A stretch of DNA of 64,000 nucleotides from Morganella morganii_D (GTDB taxonomy: Bacteria > Pseudomonadota > Gammaproteobacteria > Enterobacterales > Enterobacteriaceae), in assembly GCA_044772875.1 (NCBI GenBank), contig CP173058.1:620001-684000 (forward strand), given 5' to 3'. The position numbers and the translations under genes are program-made. Positions 1 through 8,283 of the stretch are shown piece by piece. Under the pieces are notes generated by a model. That model had not been told where the DNA came from. It worked only from the letters and a program-made list of their open reading frames with translations, and did no database searches. How positions within the stretch are numbered: position 1 is the stretch's first letter; each line of letters begins with the position of its first letter.

Positions 1-197
1 TATGGAACTGACTGCCGTTAAGGTAGGGTGTACTCAATTGCTGGCGCAGAGATTGCTCATCTTCCCCGGGGGAGGAGACAAAACGTCTGCGGGATTTCTG
101 TGTTTTGAACCAGCGCCGCCAGCGGTGGCGCGACATATACAGCAGCAGACTGAGTAACAGCAGATAATAAAGAGAGTCTAAAAGTTCATCCTGCATA
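1..197 (-). CDS. Small membrane protein of unknown function, cut by the window edge
   Basis: The reading frame starts at ATG 195-197 and stays open to base 1, giving 65 residues with no stop, so the C-terminus is missing. The visible part starts MQDELLDSL and has one hydrophobic stretch (about residues 9-21, mostly Leu and Tyr). A strongly basic cluster with several Arg and Trp (about residues 23-39) follows, and then a polar region. That pattern fits a single-pass inner-membrane protein with the basic side in the cytoplasm. A purine-rich GGAAGG lies about 6 bases before the ATG. It runs in the same direction as the deacylase gene 20 bases upstream and may be co-transcribed with it. I do not recognise the family. 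Confidence 0.55.
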
Positions 198-217
198 ATC
201 GCCTTCCCAAGCAAAAA

Positions 218-736
218 TCAGAGTTCACGGCGGACAAACGATACTGTTTCAGGATCGGCAATCCGCTGATAGTCCTTTGTATTCAGAATAATGGAGCACT
301 CCAGACTGCCGGCATTAAAGGCCAGCTCGCTGAAACGCTCAAATAACATCGGATCGGCAACGAGACGGAGATCAGGGTGGAAACTGAAGGGCGGGATAGC
401 ACCGAAAACACACTGTGTCAGTTCAGCTGTCTCTGCCGGGCTGGCCAGAGAGGCTCGGGTGCCGCCGGTTTTTTTTGCCAGTACCTGTAAATCCGCCTGC
501 TGATCAGAAGGCAGAATGGCGAGGACATACTGACGGATCCCATTTCCTTTGATATGACAAACCAGTGCTTTGGCACCCTGACCGTGATGTGTGCCGCGTA
601 CTCTGGCCACTTCTCCGGTTTTCCCGGCAGAGGCATGATGTACCACGCGGTAGCGGGCATTATTTTCATCCAGCTGGGCTGTCAGTTTCTCAAAAATCGG
701 GTTCATATCACTTGCTGTCTCTGCATTTGTTGTCAA
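218..736 (-). CDS. yeaK: YeaK-type aminoacyl-tRNA deacylase (YbaK/ProX domain)
   Basis: The 172-residue product is one YbaK/ProX deacylase domain. It is close to E. coli YeaK, a free-standing editing enzyme that hydrolyses mischarged aminoacyl-tRNA (reported for Ser-tRNA(Thr)). Family blocks seen include GQGAKALVC (about 53-61), the conserved lysine in KGNG, GGTRASLASPAE and CVFGAIPPFSFHP. The length matches YeaK (167 aa). The start is uncertain. The frame opens at TTG (734-736) behind AGGCAGG, and the first in-frame ATG (704-706) would give 162 aa but has no clear ribosome site. The gene lies just downstream of hisI with a 70-base gap and no obvious terminator. Confidence 0.85.
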   Translation of the reverse strand: MTTNAETASDMNPIFEKLTAQLDENNARYRVVHHASAGKTGEVARVRGTHHGQGAKALVCHIKGNGIRQYVLAILPSDQQADLQVLAKKTGGTRASLASPAETAELTQCVFGAIPPFSFHPDLRLVADPMLFERFSELAFNAGSLECSIILNTKDYQRIADPETVSFVRREL

Positions 737-806
737 TATCCTGCCTATTATAGAAGGTTACGGCAACAAATGCAGCGGGCAAAAAAGGATTTACCCTGCT
801 TTCGGA

Positions 807-1418
807 TTAACGGTGACGGGAGCGCAGTTTTCCGATAACGGCGGCTAAATCCAGATCCGCATCCTGAAGCAGCACCAGCAGGTGATAAAGCAGATCCGCT
901 GACTCTGAGGTCAGTTCCGCCTTATCGCGGACAGTTGCTGCAAGTGCGGTTTCCACACCTTCTTCCCCTACCTTTTGTGCGATCCGTTTGGTTCCGGCGG
1001 CATAGAGTTTTGCCGTGTAAGAACTGTCCGGATCAGCAGTTTTGCGGGATTTGATCACGGACTCCAGCTCATACAGGAAGCCCTGGGCGGTTTGTGCCGG
1101 GGCAAAACAGCTGTTGGTACCCTGATGGCAGGTCGGGCCGATCGGTAAGACCAGCGCAAGCAGCGTGTCGTTGTCACAGTCTTTAAACAGATCCGTCAGA
1201 TTCAGAAAATGCCCGGACGATTCCCCTTTGGTCCACAGCCGCTGTTTGGTGCGGGAATAAAACGTCACACGTTTTTCTCTGATCGTTTTTTCCAGTGCAT
1301 CGCGGTTCATGTAGCCCAGCATCAGCACATCACCGGAGACAGCGTGCTGAACAATAACCGGCAGCAGGCCGCCGGTTTTCTGCCAGTCCAGTTGTGCGAT
1401 TTCCTGTTCCGTGAGCAT
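807..1418 (-). CDS. hisI: Bifunctional phosphoribosyl-AMP cyclohydrolase / phosphoribosyl-ATP pyrophosphatase HisIE
   Basis: Catalyses the second and third steps of histidine synthesis: hydrolysis of phosphoribosyl-ATP to phosphoribosyl-AMP, then opening of the purine ring. The N-terminal half (about 1-110) is the cyclohydrolase, with TKGESSGH and DCDNDTLL and the zinc-binding segment GPTCHQGTNSCF. The C-terminal half (about 115-203) is the MazG-like pyrophosphatase with KVGEEGVET and DLLYHLLVLL. At 203 residues it equals the enterobacterial fused enzyme. The ATG follows GGAG that overlaps the hisF stop codon, so translation is coupled. It is the last gene of the his operon. Confidence 0.97.
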   Translation of the reverse strand: MLTEQEIAQLDWQKTGGLLPVIVQHAVSGDVLMLGYMNRDALEKTIREKRVTFYSRTKQRLWTKGESSGHFLNLTDLFKDCDNDTLLALVLPIGPTCHQGTNSCFAPAQTAQGFLYELESVIKSRKTADPDSSYTAKLYAAGTKRIAQKVGEEGVETALAATVRDKAELTSESADLLYHLLVLLQDADLDLAAVIGKLRSRHR

Positions 1419-1424
1419 AACGTA

Positions 1425-2204
1425 TTACTCCTGTATTCTGACAACGATCCCGTCGCGGGCTAGTCCGCGTTTCAGTTCGCCGATATTAATGATCTGCTTG
1501 TGGAAGACGGAGGCGGCAAGCGCACCGTCAACACCGGCCTGTAAAAAAGCATCACGGAAGTGATCCGGGTGACCGGCACCGCCTGAGGCAATCAGCGGCA
1601 CCTGACACACCCGGCGCACTTTCTTCAGCTGTTCCAGGTCGTAACCGTTGCGCACACCATCCCGGTTCATCATATTGAGGACGATTTCCCCGGCGCCGCG
1701 CTGCTGCACTTCCTGCACCCAGTCGAGGGTATTGCGGGAAGTCGCGATAGTGCGTTTTTCATCACCGGTAAACTGATAGACATGATAGTTGCCGGTTTTT
1801 GCATCGTGCCAGGTATCAATTCCCGCGACAATGCACTGCACGCCGAAGCGGTCAGCCAGCCGGGTAATGAGTGTCGGATCACTCAGTGCCGGAGAGTTAA
1901 CGGAAATTTTGTCCGCACCGAAACTGAGGATCGCGGCGGCATCTTCGGTGCTGCGGATCCCGCCTGCGACACAGAACGGGATATCAATCACTTCCGCCAC
2001 TTTGGCAACCCAGCTTTTATCCACCACACGGCCGTCAGAGGAAGCGGTGATATCATAAAACACCAGCTCGTCCGCGCCTTCTTCGGCATAGCGGCGGGCA
2101 AGGGGAACAATATCACCAATGATCTCGTGATTACGGAACTGAACCCCTTTGACAACCTGCCCGTCACGGACATCCAGGCAGGGAATTATGCGTTTTGCCA
2201 GCAT
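1425..2204 (-). CDS. hisF: Imidazole glycerol phosphate synthase, cyclase subunit HisF
   Basis: Uses ammonia delivered by HisH to convert PRFAR into imidazole glycerol phosphate and AICAR, which links the pathway to purine synthesis. The 259 residues form a (beta/alpha)8 barrel. The N-terminal catalytic aspartate is in IIPCLDVRDG (about 7-16), and the phosphate-binding loops GGIRS (about 80-84) and ASGGAG (about 222-227) are present. It starts 19 bases inside the end of hisA, which indicates translational coupling. HisF and HisA share the barrel fold and look like ancient paralogues here as elsewhere. Confidence 0.97.
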   Translation of the reverse strand: MLAKRIIPCLDVRDGQVVKGVQFRNHEIIGDIVPLARRYAEEGADELVFYDITASSDGRVVDKSWVAKVAEVIDIPFCVAGGIRSTEDAAAILSFGADKISVNSPALSDPTLITRLADRFGVQCIVAGIDTWHDAKTGNYHVYQFTGDEKRTIATSRNTLDWVQEVQQRGAGEIVLNMMNRDGVRNGYDLEQLKKVRRVCQVPLIASGGAGHPDHFRDAFLQAGVDGALAASVFHKQIINIGELKRGLARDGIVVRIQE

Positions 2205-2923
2205 GCGATAGCCTCCGGTAATGTCATTTTTCCGTCGAGCAGTGCCCGGCCGACGATCACGCCAGCCACACCGGTGGCCGGCAGCGGGGCGATATCATTC
2301 AGCCCGCCGATACCACCGGATGCCTGAAAGGAAATGTCCGGGAAAGCAGCACAAATTTCCTGATAGAGCACCACATTGGAACCCGCAAGTGTGCCGTCTT
2401 TCGAGATATCGGTGCATAAAACGTGGCGCAGTCCGGCAGAGGCGAAATCGGTGATCACCTCTTCGAGTGTCTGCTCTGATTCTTCCTGCCAGCCGCTGAC
2501 GGCAACCCGTTTTTTACCATCCGCACCGATACGCACATCCAGTGCCAGCACAATACGTTCCGCACCCCGGCGGGTAAACCAGCTTTTTACCCTTTCCGGG
2601 GATTTGATCGCCGTGGAGCCGATCACCACGCGGGCAGCACCGGCATCAAGCAGGGCGGCAACATCCTCTTCAGTGCGGATCCCGCCGCCGACCTGTACCG
2701 GTACGCTCACACCTGCCAGTAAGGTTTTCAACAGTGTGGTCTGGCGTTTGGCCGGATCTTTGGCACCGGTTAAATCCACAAGGTGCAGCAGTTGCGCACC
2801 TTCGCGCTCATACGCCTGTAAGCGGCTGAGCGGATCTGCGCCGTAATCGCGCTGTTTTGCATAATCGCCCTGGTGAAGGCGTACTACCTGTCCGTCAATT
2901 AAATCCAGTGCGGGAATGATCAT
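2186..2923 (-). CDS. hisA: ProFAR isomerase HisA
   Basis: Isomerises the aminoaldose ProFAR to the aminoketose PRFAR, the fourth step of the pathway. The 245-residue barrel begins IIPALDLIDGQVVRL, with the catalytic aspartate in ALDLIDG. The second catalytic aspartate is in CTDISKDGT (about residue 169), and there are phosphate-binding glycines in GGGIRT and ASGGIGG. Its ATG overlaps the hisH stop (ATGA) and its end overlaps hisF. It lies in the middle of the his operon, and the length equals the E. coli protein. Confidence 0.97.
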   Translation of the reverse strand: MIIPALDLIDGQVVRLHQGDYAKQRDYGADPLSRLQAYEREGAQLLHLVDLTGAKDPAKRQTTLLKTLLAGVSVPVQVGGGIRTEEDVAALLDAGAARVVIGSTAIKSPERVKSWFTRRGAERIVLALDVRIGADGKKRVAVSGWQEESEQTLEEVITDFASAGLRHVLCTDISKDGTLAGSNVVLYQEICAAFPDISFQASGGIGGLNDIAPLPATGVAGVIVGRALLDGKMTLPEAIACWQNA

Positions 2924-3516
2924 GACGATTTCATCTCCAGAAAATTTTTAATCAGTGTGATACCGGTTTTGCCTGAACGCTCCGGGTGGAACTGCACGCC
3001 GTAAAAATTACCACGACAGAGAACACTGCTGAATTTTTCGCCGTAAGTGGTGGCAGCAGCAGTGGCTTCGCTGACCGGACAGGCGTAACTGTGGACAAAA
3101 TAAAAATAGCTCTGCGGCGTGATATCACGGAACAGCGGGAGGGCTGCGGTGAATTCCACCGTGTTCCAGCCCATGTGCGGTACCGGCAGGCCGTCCGGTG
3201 TCATTTTCCGCACGGGGGTATCAATCAGGCCGAGCAGCTCAATATTCCCCTCTTCGCTGGTGGTCCCGAGCAACTGCATGCCGAGGCAAATACCCAGCAC
3301 CGGCTGTGTCAGAGAGCGGATGGTGCTCACCAGCCCGCGTTCTGTCAGTTTCTCCATCGCCGCTCCCGCCGTACCGACTCCCGGCAGAAACACTTTATCT
3401 GCCTGCCGGATAAGGTCAGGATCGGCGGTTACCAGCGGCTGATAACCCAGCCGCTCCACTGCGTAACGGACAGAGGCGATATTGGCGCAGCCGGTATCGG
3501 TAATCACTATGCGCAT
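2920..3516 (-). CDS. hisH: Imidazole glycerol phosphate synthase, glutaminase subunit HisH
   Basis: A class I glutamine amidotransferase that produces ammonia for HisF. The 198 residues contain the nucleophile in LGICLGMQLLG (Cys about residue 76), the His-Glu pair in YGVQFHPERSG (about 176-186), and an oxyanion segment LPGVGTAG. I chose ATG at 3514-3516, which overlaps the hisB stop codon by two bases. A GTG one codon upstream is possible but adds only one residue. The overlaps on both sides place it inside one polycistronic unit. Confidence 0.96.
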   Translation of the reverse strand: MRIVITDTGCANIASVRYAVERLGYQPLVTADPDLIRQADKVFLPGVGTAGAAMEKLTERGLVSTIRSLTQPVLGICLGMQLLGTTSEEGNIELLGLIDTPVRKMTPDGLPVPHMGWNTVEFTAALPLFRDITPQSYFYFVHSYACPVSEATAAATTYGEKFSSVLCRGNFYGVQFHPERSGKTGITLIKNFLEMKSS

Positions 3517-4583
3517 CACAGTACCCCTTTTGAACTCGGCAGGACATTTCCTTCCACGCGGATGGCCCGGCGCAGTGTCCGTCCGAACACTTTAAACAGG
3601 CTTTCGGCTCTGTGGTGATCGTTCTTTCCTTTGGTTTTCAGGTGCAGCGTGCAGCCCATGGTGTAGGAGAGCGAGCGGAAGAAGTGCTCAATCATCTCGG
3701 TGCTCAGGTCGCCGACACGCTGATATTTAAAGTCTGCTTTGTATTCCAGGTGCGGACGGCCGGAAATATCCAGGGCGCAGCGGGCAAGACACTCATCCAT
3801 CGGCAGGGTAAAGCCGAAACGGGTAATACCCCGTTTGTCGCCGAGTGCCAGTTTCAGGGCTTCGCCCAGCGCCAGTCCGGTATCTTCCACCGTGTGATGA
3901 TCATCAATCACCAGATCGCCGCTGACCTGAATATTGAGGCGGAAACCGCCATGGGTGGCAATCTGATCCAGCATGTGGTCAAAAAAGCCGACGCCGGTGC
4001 GGATGGTGCTGCCGCCTTCGCGGTCAAGCCACACTTCGGTGAGAATATCGGTTTCTTTGGTTTTGCGCTCCACACGGCTGTAGCGGTCCCGGCGGGTCAG
4101 CTGCTCTGCAATGCTGTTCCAGTCAGTGCCCGGCTGCCCGTAGCGCAGTCCGGCAATCCCCATGTTATCCGCGAGCTGAATATCGGTTTCACGATCGCCT
4201 ATTACATAGCTGTTTTGAGTGTCAATCACACCCGGCAGCAGGTATTTCTCCGCCAGCGTAATTTTCGGTTTGCGGCAGTTGCAGTTATCCGCCGGTTTGT
4301 GCGGACAAATCAGCACTTCATCAAAGGTAATGCCCTGAGAGGTAAAAATCTGCATCATCAGCTGGTGCGGTGCTTCGAAATCCGCCTGCGGGAAGCTGTC
4401 AGTACCCAGACCGTCCTGGTTGGTAACCATGACAAAGCGGTATCCGGCCTCTTTCAGTTTCAGCAGCGCGGGGATAACATCCGGCTCAAATGCCAGTTTG
4501 TCTAATCTGTCCACCTGAAAATCCACCGGCGGTTCGGTGATCAGGGTGCCGTCGCGATCAATAAATAAAACGTTCTGTGTCAT
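3516..4583 (-). CDS. hisB: Bifunctional histidinol-phosphatase / imidazole glycerol phosphate dehydratase HisB
   Basis: Carries two non-consecutive steps of the pathway. The N-terminal HAD phosphatase (about 1-165) has the DxD nucleophile in FIDRDGTLI and a zinc-binding set CPHKPADNCNC. The C-terminal dehydratase (about 166-355) has the metal-binding motifs HHTVEDTG and NDHHRAESLFK. The ATG at 4581-4583 gives 355 residues, the same as E. coli, with GAGGA about 11 bases upstream. The longer in-frame extension to 4616 starts inside the hisC end and is not needed. The fused form is typical of gammaproteobacteria. Confidence 0.97.
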   Translation of the reverse strand: MTQNVLFIDRDGTLITEPPVDFQVDRLDKLAFEPDVIPALLKLKEAGYRFVMVTNQDGLGTDSFPQADFEAPHQLMMQIFTSQGITFDEVLICPHKPADNCNCRKPKITLAEKYLLPGVIDTQNSYVIGDRETDIQLADNMGIAGLRYGQPGTDWNSIAEQLTRRDRYSRVERKTKETDILTEVWLDREGGSTIRTGVGFFDHMLDQIATHGGFRLNIQVSGDLVIDDHHTVEDTGLALGEALKLALGDKRGITRFGFTLPMDECLARCALDISGRPHLEYKADFKYQRVGDLSTEMIEHFFRSLSYTMGCTLHLKTKGKNDHHRAESLFKVFGRTLRRAIRVEGNVLPSSKGVL

Positions 4584-4602
4584 GGTATCCGTTGTCCTCA
4601 GA

Positions 4603-5679
4603 TTATGGCATTTCAAGCGCGGCGATAGCGGCGATCACCCGCAGGCATTCTGCCCGGGTGCCGACAGTAATACGCAGACAGTTCTCCAGCCCGCGCTGTT
4701 TGCGCTGGTCACGCAAAATAATTCCCTCATTCCACAGGCTGCGGAAGACCCGCTCCGCATCACGGAAACGCACCAGAATATAGTTGGTTTCGCTCGGGAA
4801 AACAGTTTCCGTCAGTGGCAGCTTGCGCAGCTCATCACACAGTATCTGCCGGTTGCGGCGGATTTCGGTGACGCGAGCCTGCATCACGGCAATGCCTTCC
4901 GGCAGCAGGGCTTCTGCGGCAATGGCCGCCACCGGGGATGACAGCGGGTATGGCGCGATCACCTTCATCAGCACGTTAATAATCTCCGCAGAGGCCAGTG
5001 TGAAGCCGCAGCGCAGCCCGGCGAGGGCAAAAGCTTTGGAGAGCGTGCGCAGGATCACCAGGTTCGGGTATTCTTTCAGCCATGACGCCACACTGAATTC
5101 CGGGCAGAACTCGATATAGGCCTCATCGACGACAATCAGTGCGTGGTTATCAACGATATCAAACAGATAACGCAAATCCTGTTCACGGATCGGGTTGCCG
5201 GTCGGGTTGTTCGGGTGGCAGACATAAATGACTTTCACGCCGCTGAGATTCGCGGCAATGCTGTCCGGATCCAACTGCCAGCCATCCAGTGACGGAACCA
5301 CTTTCTGCGCAATACCAAAAGTTTCCGCACTGACACTGTACATGCCGTAGGTCGGCGGGCAGAACAGCACGGCATCTTTTCCCGGTTCGCAGAATGCACG
5401 GATCAGTAATTCAATGCTTTCATCCGCGCCGCGTCCCGCAATAACCTGCTCCGGACTGACACCGGCATAAGACGCATATCGGTTGATCACATCCGCAGGC
5501 TGACACTCAGGGTAGCGGTTAAGATTACGGTCAGTAAAAGTGAAATCCGGTGCCTGCGGGTATTCGTTGGCGTTCAGCCAGACATCTCCGTTACCGCCGA
5601 GGCGGCGTGCCGACTGATACGGCGTCAGTAACTGCACATTTTCGCGGGCCAGTGCCATCGCGCTGAATGGTTTGTTCAT
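4603..5679 (-). CDS. hisC: Histidinol-phosphate aminotransferase HisC
   Basis: A class I/II PLP-dependent aminotransferase that converts imidazole acetol phosphate and glutamate to histidinol phosphate. The 358 residues include GRGADESIELLIRAF near the cofactor pocket and NPTGNPI (about 158-164). The VDEAYIEF segment carries the aspartate that contacts the PLP nitrogen, and the Schiff-base lysine is in RTLSKAFALAGLR (Lys about 215). The start ATG overlaps the hisD stop (ATGA) with GAGGAGAA just before it. Length is within two residues of the E. coli enzyme. Confidence 0.97.
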   Translation of the reverse strand: MNKPFSAMALARENVQLLTPYQSARRLGGNGDVWLNANEYPQAPDFTFTDRNLNRYPECQPADVINRYASYAGVSPEQVIAGRGADESIELLIRAFCEPGKDAVLFCPPTYGMYSVSAETFGIAQKVVPSLDGWQLDPDSIAANLSGVKVIYVCHPNNPTGNPIREQDLRYLFDIVDNHALIVVDEAYIEFCPEFSVASWLKEYPNLVILRTLSKAFALAGLRCGFTLASAEIINVLMKVIAPYPLSSPVAAIAAEALLPEGIAVMQARVTEIRRNRQILCDELRKLPLTETVFPSETNYILVRFRDAERVFRSLWNEGIILRDQRKQRGLENCLRITVGTRAECLRVIAAIAALEMP

Positions 5680-6998
5680 CCGTTGTTCTCCTCCGCTTTC
5701 AGGGCATTCATCCGCAGTGTCACTGCATTTTTGTGCGCGGTGAGCAGTTCCGCCGCCGCCAGGGTTTCAATCGCGTCTGCCAGGCCGGATAATCCGGCCG
5801 GCGTCAGTTTCTGCACAGTCATCCGTTTCATAAAATCCGCCAGTCCGAGGCTGGAGTATGTCGAGGTATAACCGTAAGTCGGCAGGACGTGGTTGGTGCC
5901 GGAGGCATAGTCTCCCGCTGATTCCGGCGACCAGTCACCGAGGAATACAGAGCCGGCGCTGTTAATGGCAGGCAGTAAAGCATCCGGGTCACGGGTCTGG
6001 ATAATTAAGTGCTCCGGGCCGTACTGATTGCTGATGGCCACACAAGTGTCCAGATCGCGGGCAATAATAATGCGGCTGGCGGACAATGCCTGACGGGCAA
6101 TCTCTTTGCGTGATAATAATTCAAGCTGTGAATTGGTTTCGGCCACCACACGCTGTGCCATGTCTTCATCCGGGGTAACCAGCACCACCTGAGAATCCGG
6201 CCCGTGTTCAGCCTGGGATAGCAGGTCGGCTGCCACAAAGGCCGGGTTTGCACCGCTGTCGGCGATCACCAGCACTTCGGAAGGCCCGGCAGGCATATCA
6301 ATGGCCGCACCGCCGATAGTCTGGCTGACCTGACGTTTCGCTTCGGTCACATAGGCATTGCCCGGCCCGAAAATTTTGTCTGTGGCGGGGATAGTCTCTG
6401 TACCAAATGCCATGGCGGCAATCGCCTGGGCACCACCAACCTGATAAATTGTTTCCGCACCGCAAAGCTGTGCGGCATATAAAATCTCATCTGCCACCGG
6501 CGGCGGTGAACAGAGGATGATCCGGCGGCAACCGGCGATTTTTGCCGGAACGGCCAGCATCAGGACGGTGGAAATCAGCGGTGCACTGCCGCCCGGGATA
6601 TACAACCCGACACTGTCCACCGGCCGGGTCACCAGCTGACAGCTGACGCCGGGTTGGGTTTCCACATCAATCATCGCCGGGATTTGGGCTTCGTGAAAAC
6701 GGGTGATATTTGCTTTCGCGATTGCCATGGCGGATTTCAGTGAATCCGGCAGACGGTCAGCGGCGGCGGCAATCTCTGCGGCGCTGATTTGCAGTTCTGT
6801 CACCTGTGTTTTGTCAAAGCGGGCGCTCAGGGCACGCAGGGCGTTATCGCCGTTTTCACGTACGTCCCGGATGATGTCACTGACCACGCGGCTGATATCA
6901 ACGGATGCCGCCATGACAGGACGCATCAGGGCATCCGCCTGCTGTTGTGCATTAAGGTTTTCCCAGCGGATCAGAGTATTAAAGGTCATTGCGGTCAT
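5676..6998 (-). CDS. hisD: Histidinol dehydrogenase HisD
   Basis: Performs the last two steps, the four-electron NAD-dependent oxidation of L-histidinol to L-histidine, using a zinc ion. Family blocks are present: GLYIPGGSAPLISTVLMLAVPA, the NAD-binding region ending FGPGNAYVTEAKRQV, DMPAGPSEVLVIAD, and SQAEHGPDS with zinc-ligand Gln and His. The conserved HVLPTYG near the C-terminus is also present. I placed the start at the ATG 6996-6998 (440 aa), which has GGAG eight bases upstream. ATG or GTG codons two to three triplets earlier overlap the hisG stop and are also possible. Confidence 0.96.
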   Translation of the reverse strand: MTAMTFNTLIRWENLNAQQQADALMRPVMAASVDISRVVSDIIRDVRENGDNALRALSARFDKTQVTELQISAAEIAAAADRLPDSLKSAMAIAKANITRFHEAQIPAMIDVETQPGVSCQLVTRPVDSVGLYIPGGSAPLISTVLMLAVPAKIAGCRRIILCSPPPVADEILYAAQLCGAETIYQVGGAQAIAAMAFGTETIPATDKIFGPGNAYVTEAKRQVSQTIGGAAIDMPAGPSEVLVIADSGANPAFVAADLLSQAEHGPDSQVVLVTPDEDMAQRVVAETNSQLELLSRKEIARQALSASRIIIARDLDTCVAISNQYGPEHLIIQTRDPDALLPAINSAGSVFLGDWSPESAGDYASGTNHVLPTYGYTSTYSSLGLADFMKRMTVQKLTPAGLSGLADAIETLAAAELLTAHKNAVTLRMNALKAEENNG

Positions 6999-7003
6999 TG
7001 TCA

Positions 7004-7903
7004 TCACTCCATCATTTTTTCAATCGGCAGAACAAGAATGGAGCTGCAACCCAGAGCTTTCAGTTTCTCCATTGTTTCCCAGAACAGGGTTTCGCTGCTG
7101 ACCATGTGCATCGCCACCAGATCCGGCTCACCGGCCAGCGGCAGCAGGGTAGGACGCTCTGCGCCCGGCAGCAGGGCGATCACTTCGTCCAGACGCTCTG
7201 ACGGGGCGTGCATCATGATGTATTTGGATTCACGCGCCTGGATCACGCCCTGAATACGGGTCATCATTCTGTCGATAAGTTGCTGTTTGGCAGGCGGCAT
7301 CTCGCCGTCACGCTGAATAAGGCAGGCTTTGGAGCGGTAAATCACTTCCACTTCGCGCAGACCGTTGGCTTCCAGTGTGGCACCGGTGGAGACCAGGTCA
7401 CAGATGGCATCGGCCAGACCGGCGCGCGGTGCGACTTCCACCGAGCCGTTGAGCAGACAGGATTTAAAGCGGATACCTTTCTGGTCGAGATAACGTTTGA
7501 GCAGGAACGGATAGGAAGTGGCGATGCGGCTGTCCTGAAGACACTCCGCGCCGTTGTAGCTGAAATCCACCGGAGCGGCCAGTGAGAGGCGGCAGGTGCC
7601 GAAATCCAGGCGGCGCAGAGTAAAATAGTGCGGGTTTTGTCCCTGCGCCCGGCGGCTTAATAACTCTTCTTCCAGCACGTTTTCGCCGATAATGCCGAGG
7701 TCAACCACGCCGTCCATCACCAGACCCGGAATATCATCATCACGGACCCGCAGAATATCGATCGGCATGTTTTCCGCGTAGGCAATCAGGCGCTGCTGTT
7801 GTAAGTTGATTTTAATGCCGCAGCGCGCGAGTAATTCACGGGAATCTTCACTCAAACGACCTGACTTTTGAATGGCTATCCGTAAGCGCGATTTATCTAA
7901 CAT
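7004..7903 (-). CDS. hisG: ATP phosphoribosyltransferase HisG (long form)
   Basis: First and committed enzyme of histidine synthesis. It joins ATP and PRPP and is feedback-inhibited by histidine. At 299 residues it equals the E. coli long form, which has a C-terminal ACT-like regulatory domain (about 225-299) and needs no HisZ partner. Recognised blocks include RLRIAIQKSGRLSEDS at the N-terminus, DVVDLGIIGENV-like sequence (about 68-80), and the PRPP-binding loop DLVSTGATLEANGL (about 169-182). It is the first structural gene of the operon and is preceded by the attenuator and hisL. Confidence 0.98.
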   Translation of the reverse strand: MLDKSRLRIAIQKSGRLSEDSRELLARCGIKINLQQQRLIAYAENMPIDILRVRDDDIPGLVMDGVVDLGIIGENVLEEELLSRRAQGQNPHYFTLRRLDFGTCRLSLAAPVDFSYNGAECLQDSRIATSYPFLLKRYLDQKGIRFKSCLLNGSVEVAPRAGLADAICDLVSTGATLEANGLREVEVIYRSKACLIQRDGEMPPAKQQLIDRMMTRIQGVIQARESKYIMMHAPSERLDEVIALLPGAERPTLLPLAGEPDLVAMHMVSSETLFWETMEKLKALGCSSILVLPIEKMME

Positions 7904-7938
7904 TTTGATTATCCTTTAATTTTATAATTTTTTAGGTA

Positions 7939-7978
7939 TAAAAAAAAACCCCGGAAAAAAAGATTCTTCCGGGGGTTC
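7939..7978 (-). terminator. his operon attenuator (intrinsic terminator in the leader)
   Basis: On the minus strand a GC-rich stem (AACCCCCGGAA paired with TTCCGGGGTT) is followed by a run of nine T. It lies between hisL and hisG. In the known enterobacterial mechanism the terminator forms when charged tRNA(His) lets ribosomes finish hisL, and an alternative antiterminator pairing forms when they stall at the His codons. A second complementary pair in 7981-8040 (CTTCCGG-type segments) fits the alternative pairing. Confidence 0.9.
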
Positions 7979-8038
7979 TCTTTTGCACGCATGCCACCGG
8001 AAGCTCTGAACGTCTTCCGGCACCAATCGCCTGAAAGA

Positions 8039-8086
8039 CTAGTCAGGGTGATGGTGGTGGTGATGGCTGAACTGAATGCGTGTCAT
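8039..8086 (-). CDS. hisL: his operon leader peptide HisL
   Basis: A 15-codon open frame, ATG at 8084-8086 and TAG at 8039-8041, encodes MTRIQFSHHHHHHPD. It has six consecutive histidine codons (E. coli has seven in MTRVQFKHHHHHHHPD). Ribosome stalling over the histidine codons when charged tRNA(His) is scarce is the known sensor of the his attenuator. Its position directly upstream of the attenuator hairpin and its sequence make the assignment secure. It is too short for ordinary gene finders. Confidence 0.96.
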   Translation of the reverse strand: MTRIQFSHHHHHHPD

Positions 8087-8175
8087 GATAATCTCTCGTT
8101 ATTTATCTGGTTGTTGCTATCACGGATAATTTTGTCATGATGGTGATAGCAATGCGCGTAAATTGCTTGTCTTTC

Positions 8176-8204
8176 AACCTATAGAACTCATCCGGACTTT
8201 GCAA
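8176..8204 (-). promoter_or_regulatory. his operon promoter
   Basis: Minus-strand -35 TTGCAA (8199-8204) and -10 TAGGTT (8176-8181) are separated by 17 bases. The -10 and its flank (TAGGTTGAAAGAC) resemble the E. coli his promoter. This places the start of the transcript about 80-85 bases before hisL, a longer leader than in E. coli. Assigned by eye. Confidence 0.6.
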
Positions 8205-8283
8205 CTCTTTTTTGCAAAGAAAATAAAAATACAGATAATTTACTGAAATAAAAGAAAAATAAGCCACAGAGAGGTCAATCACG

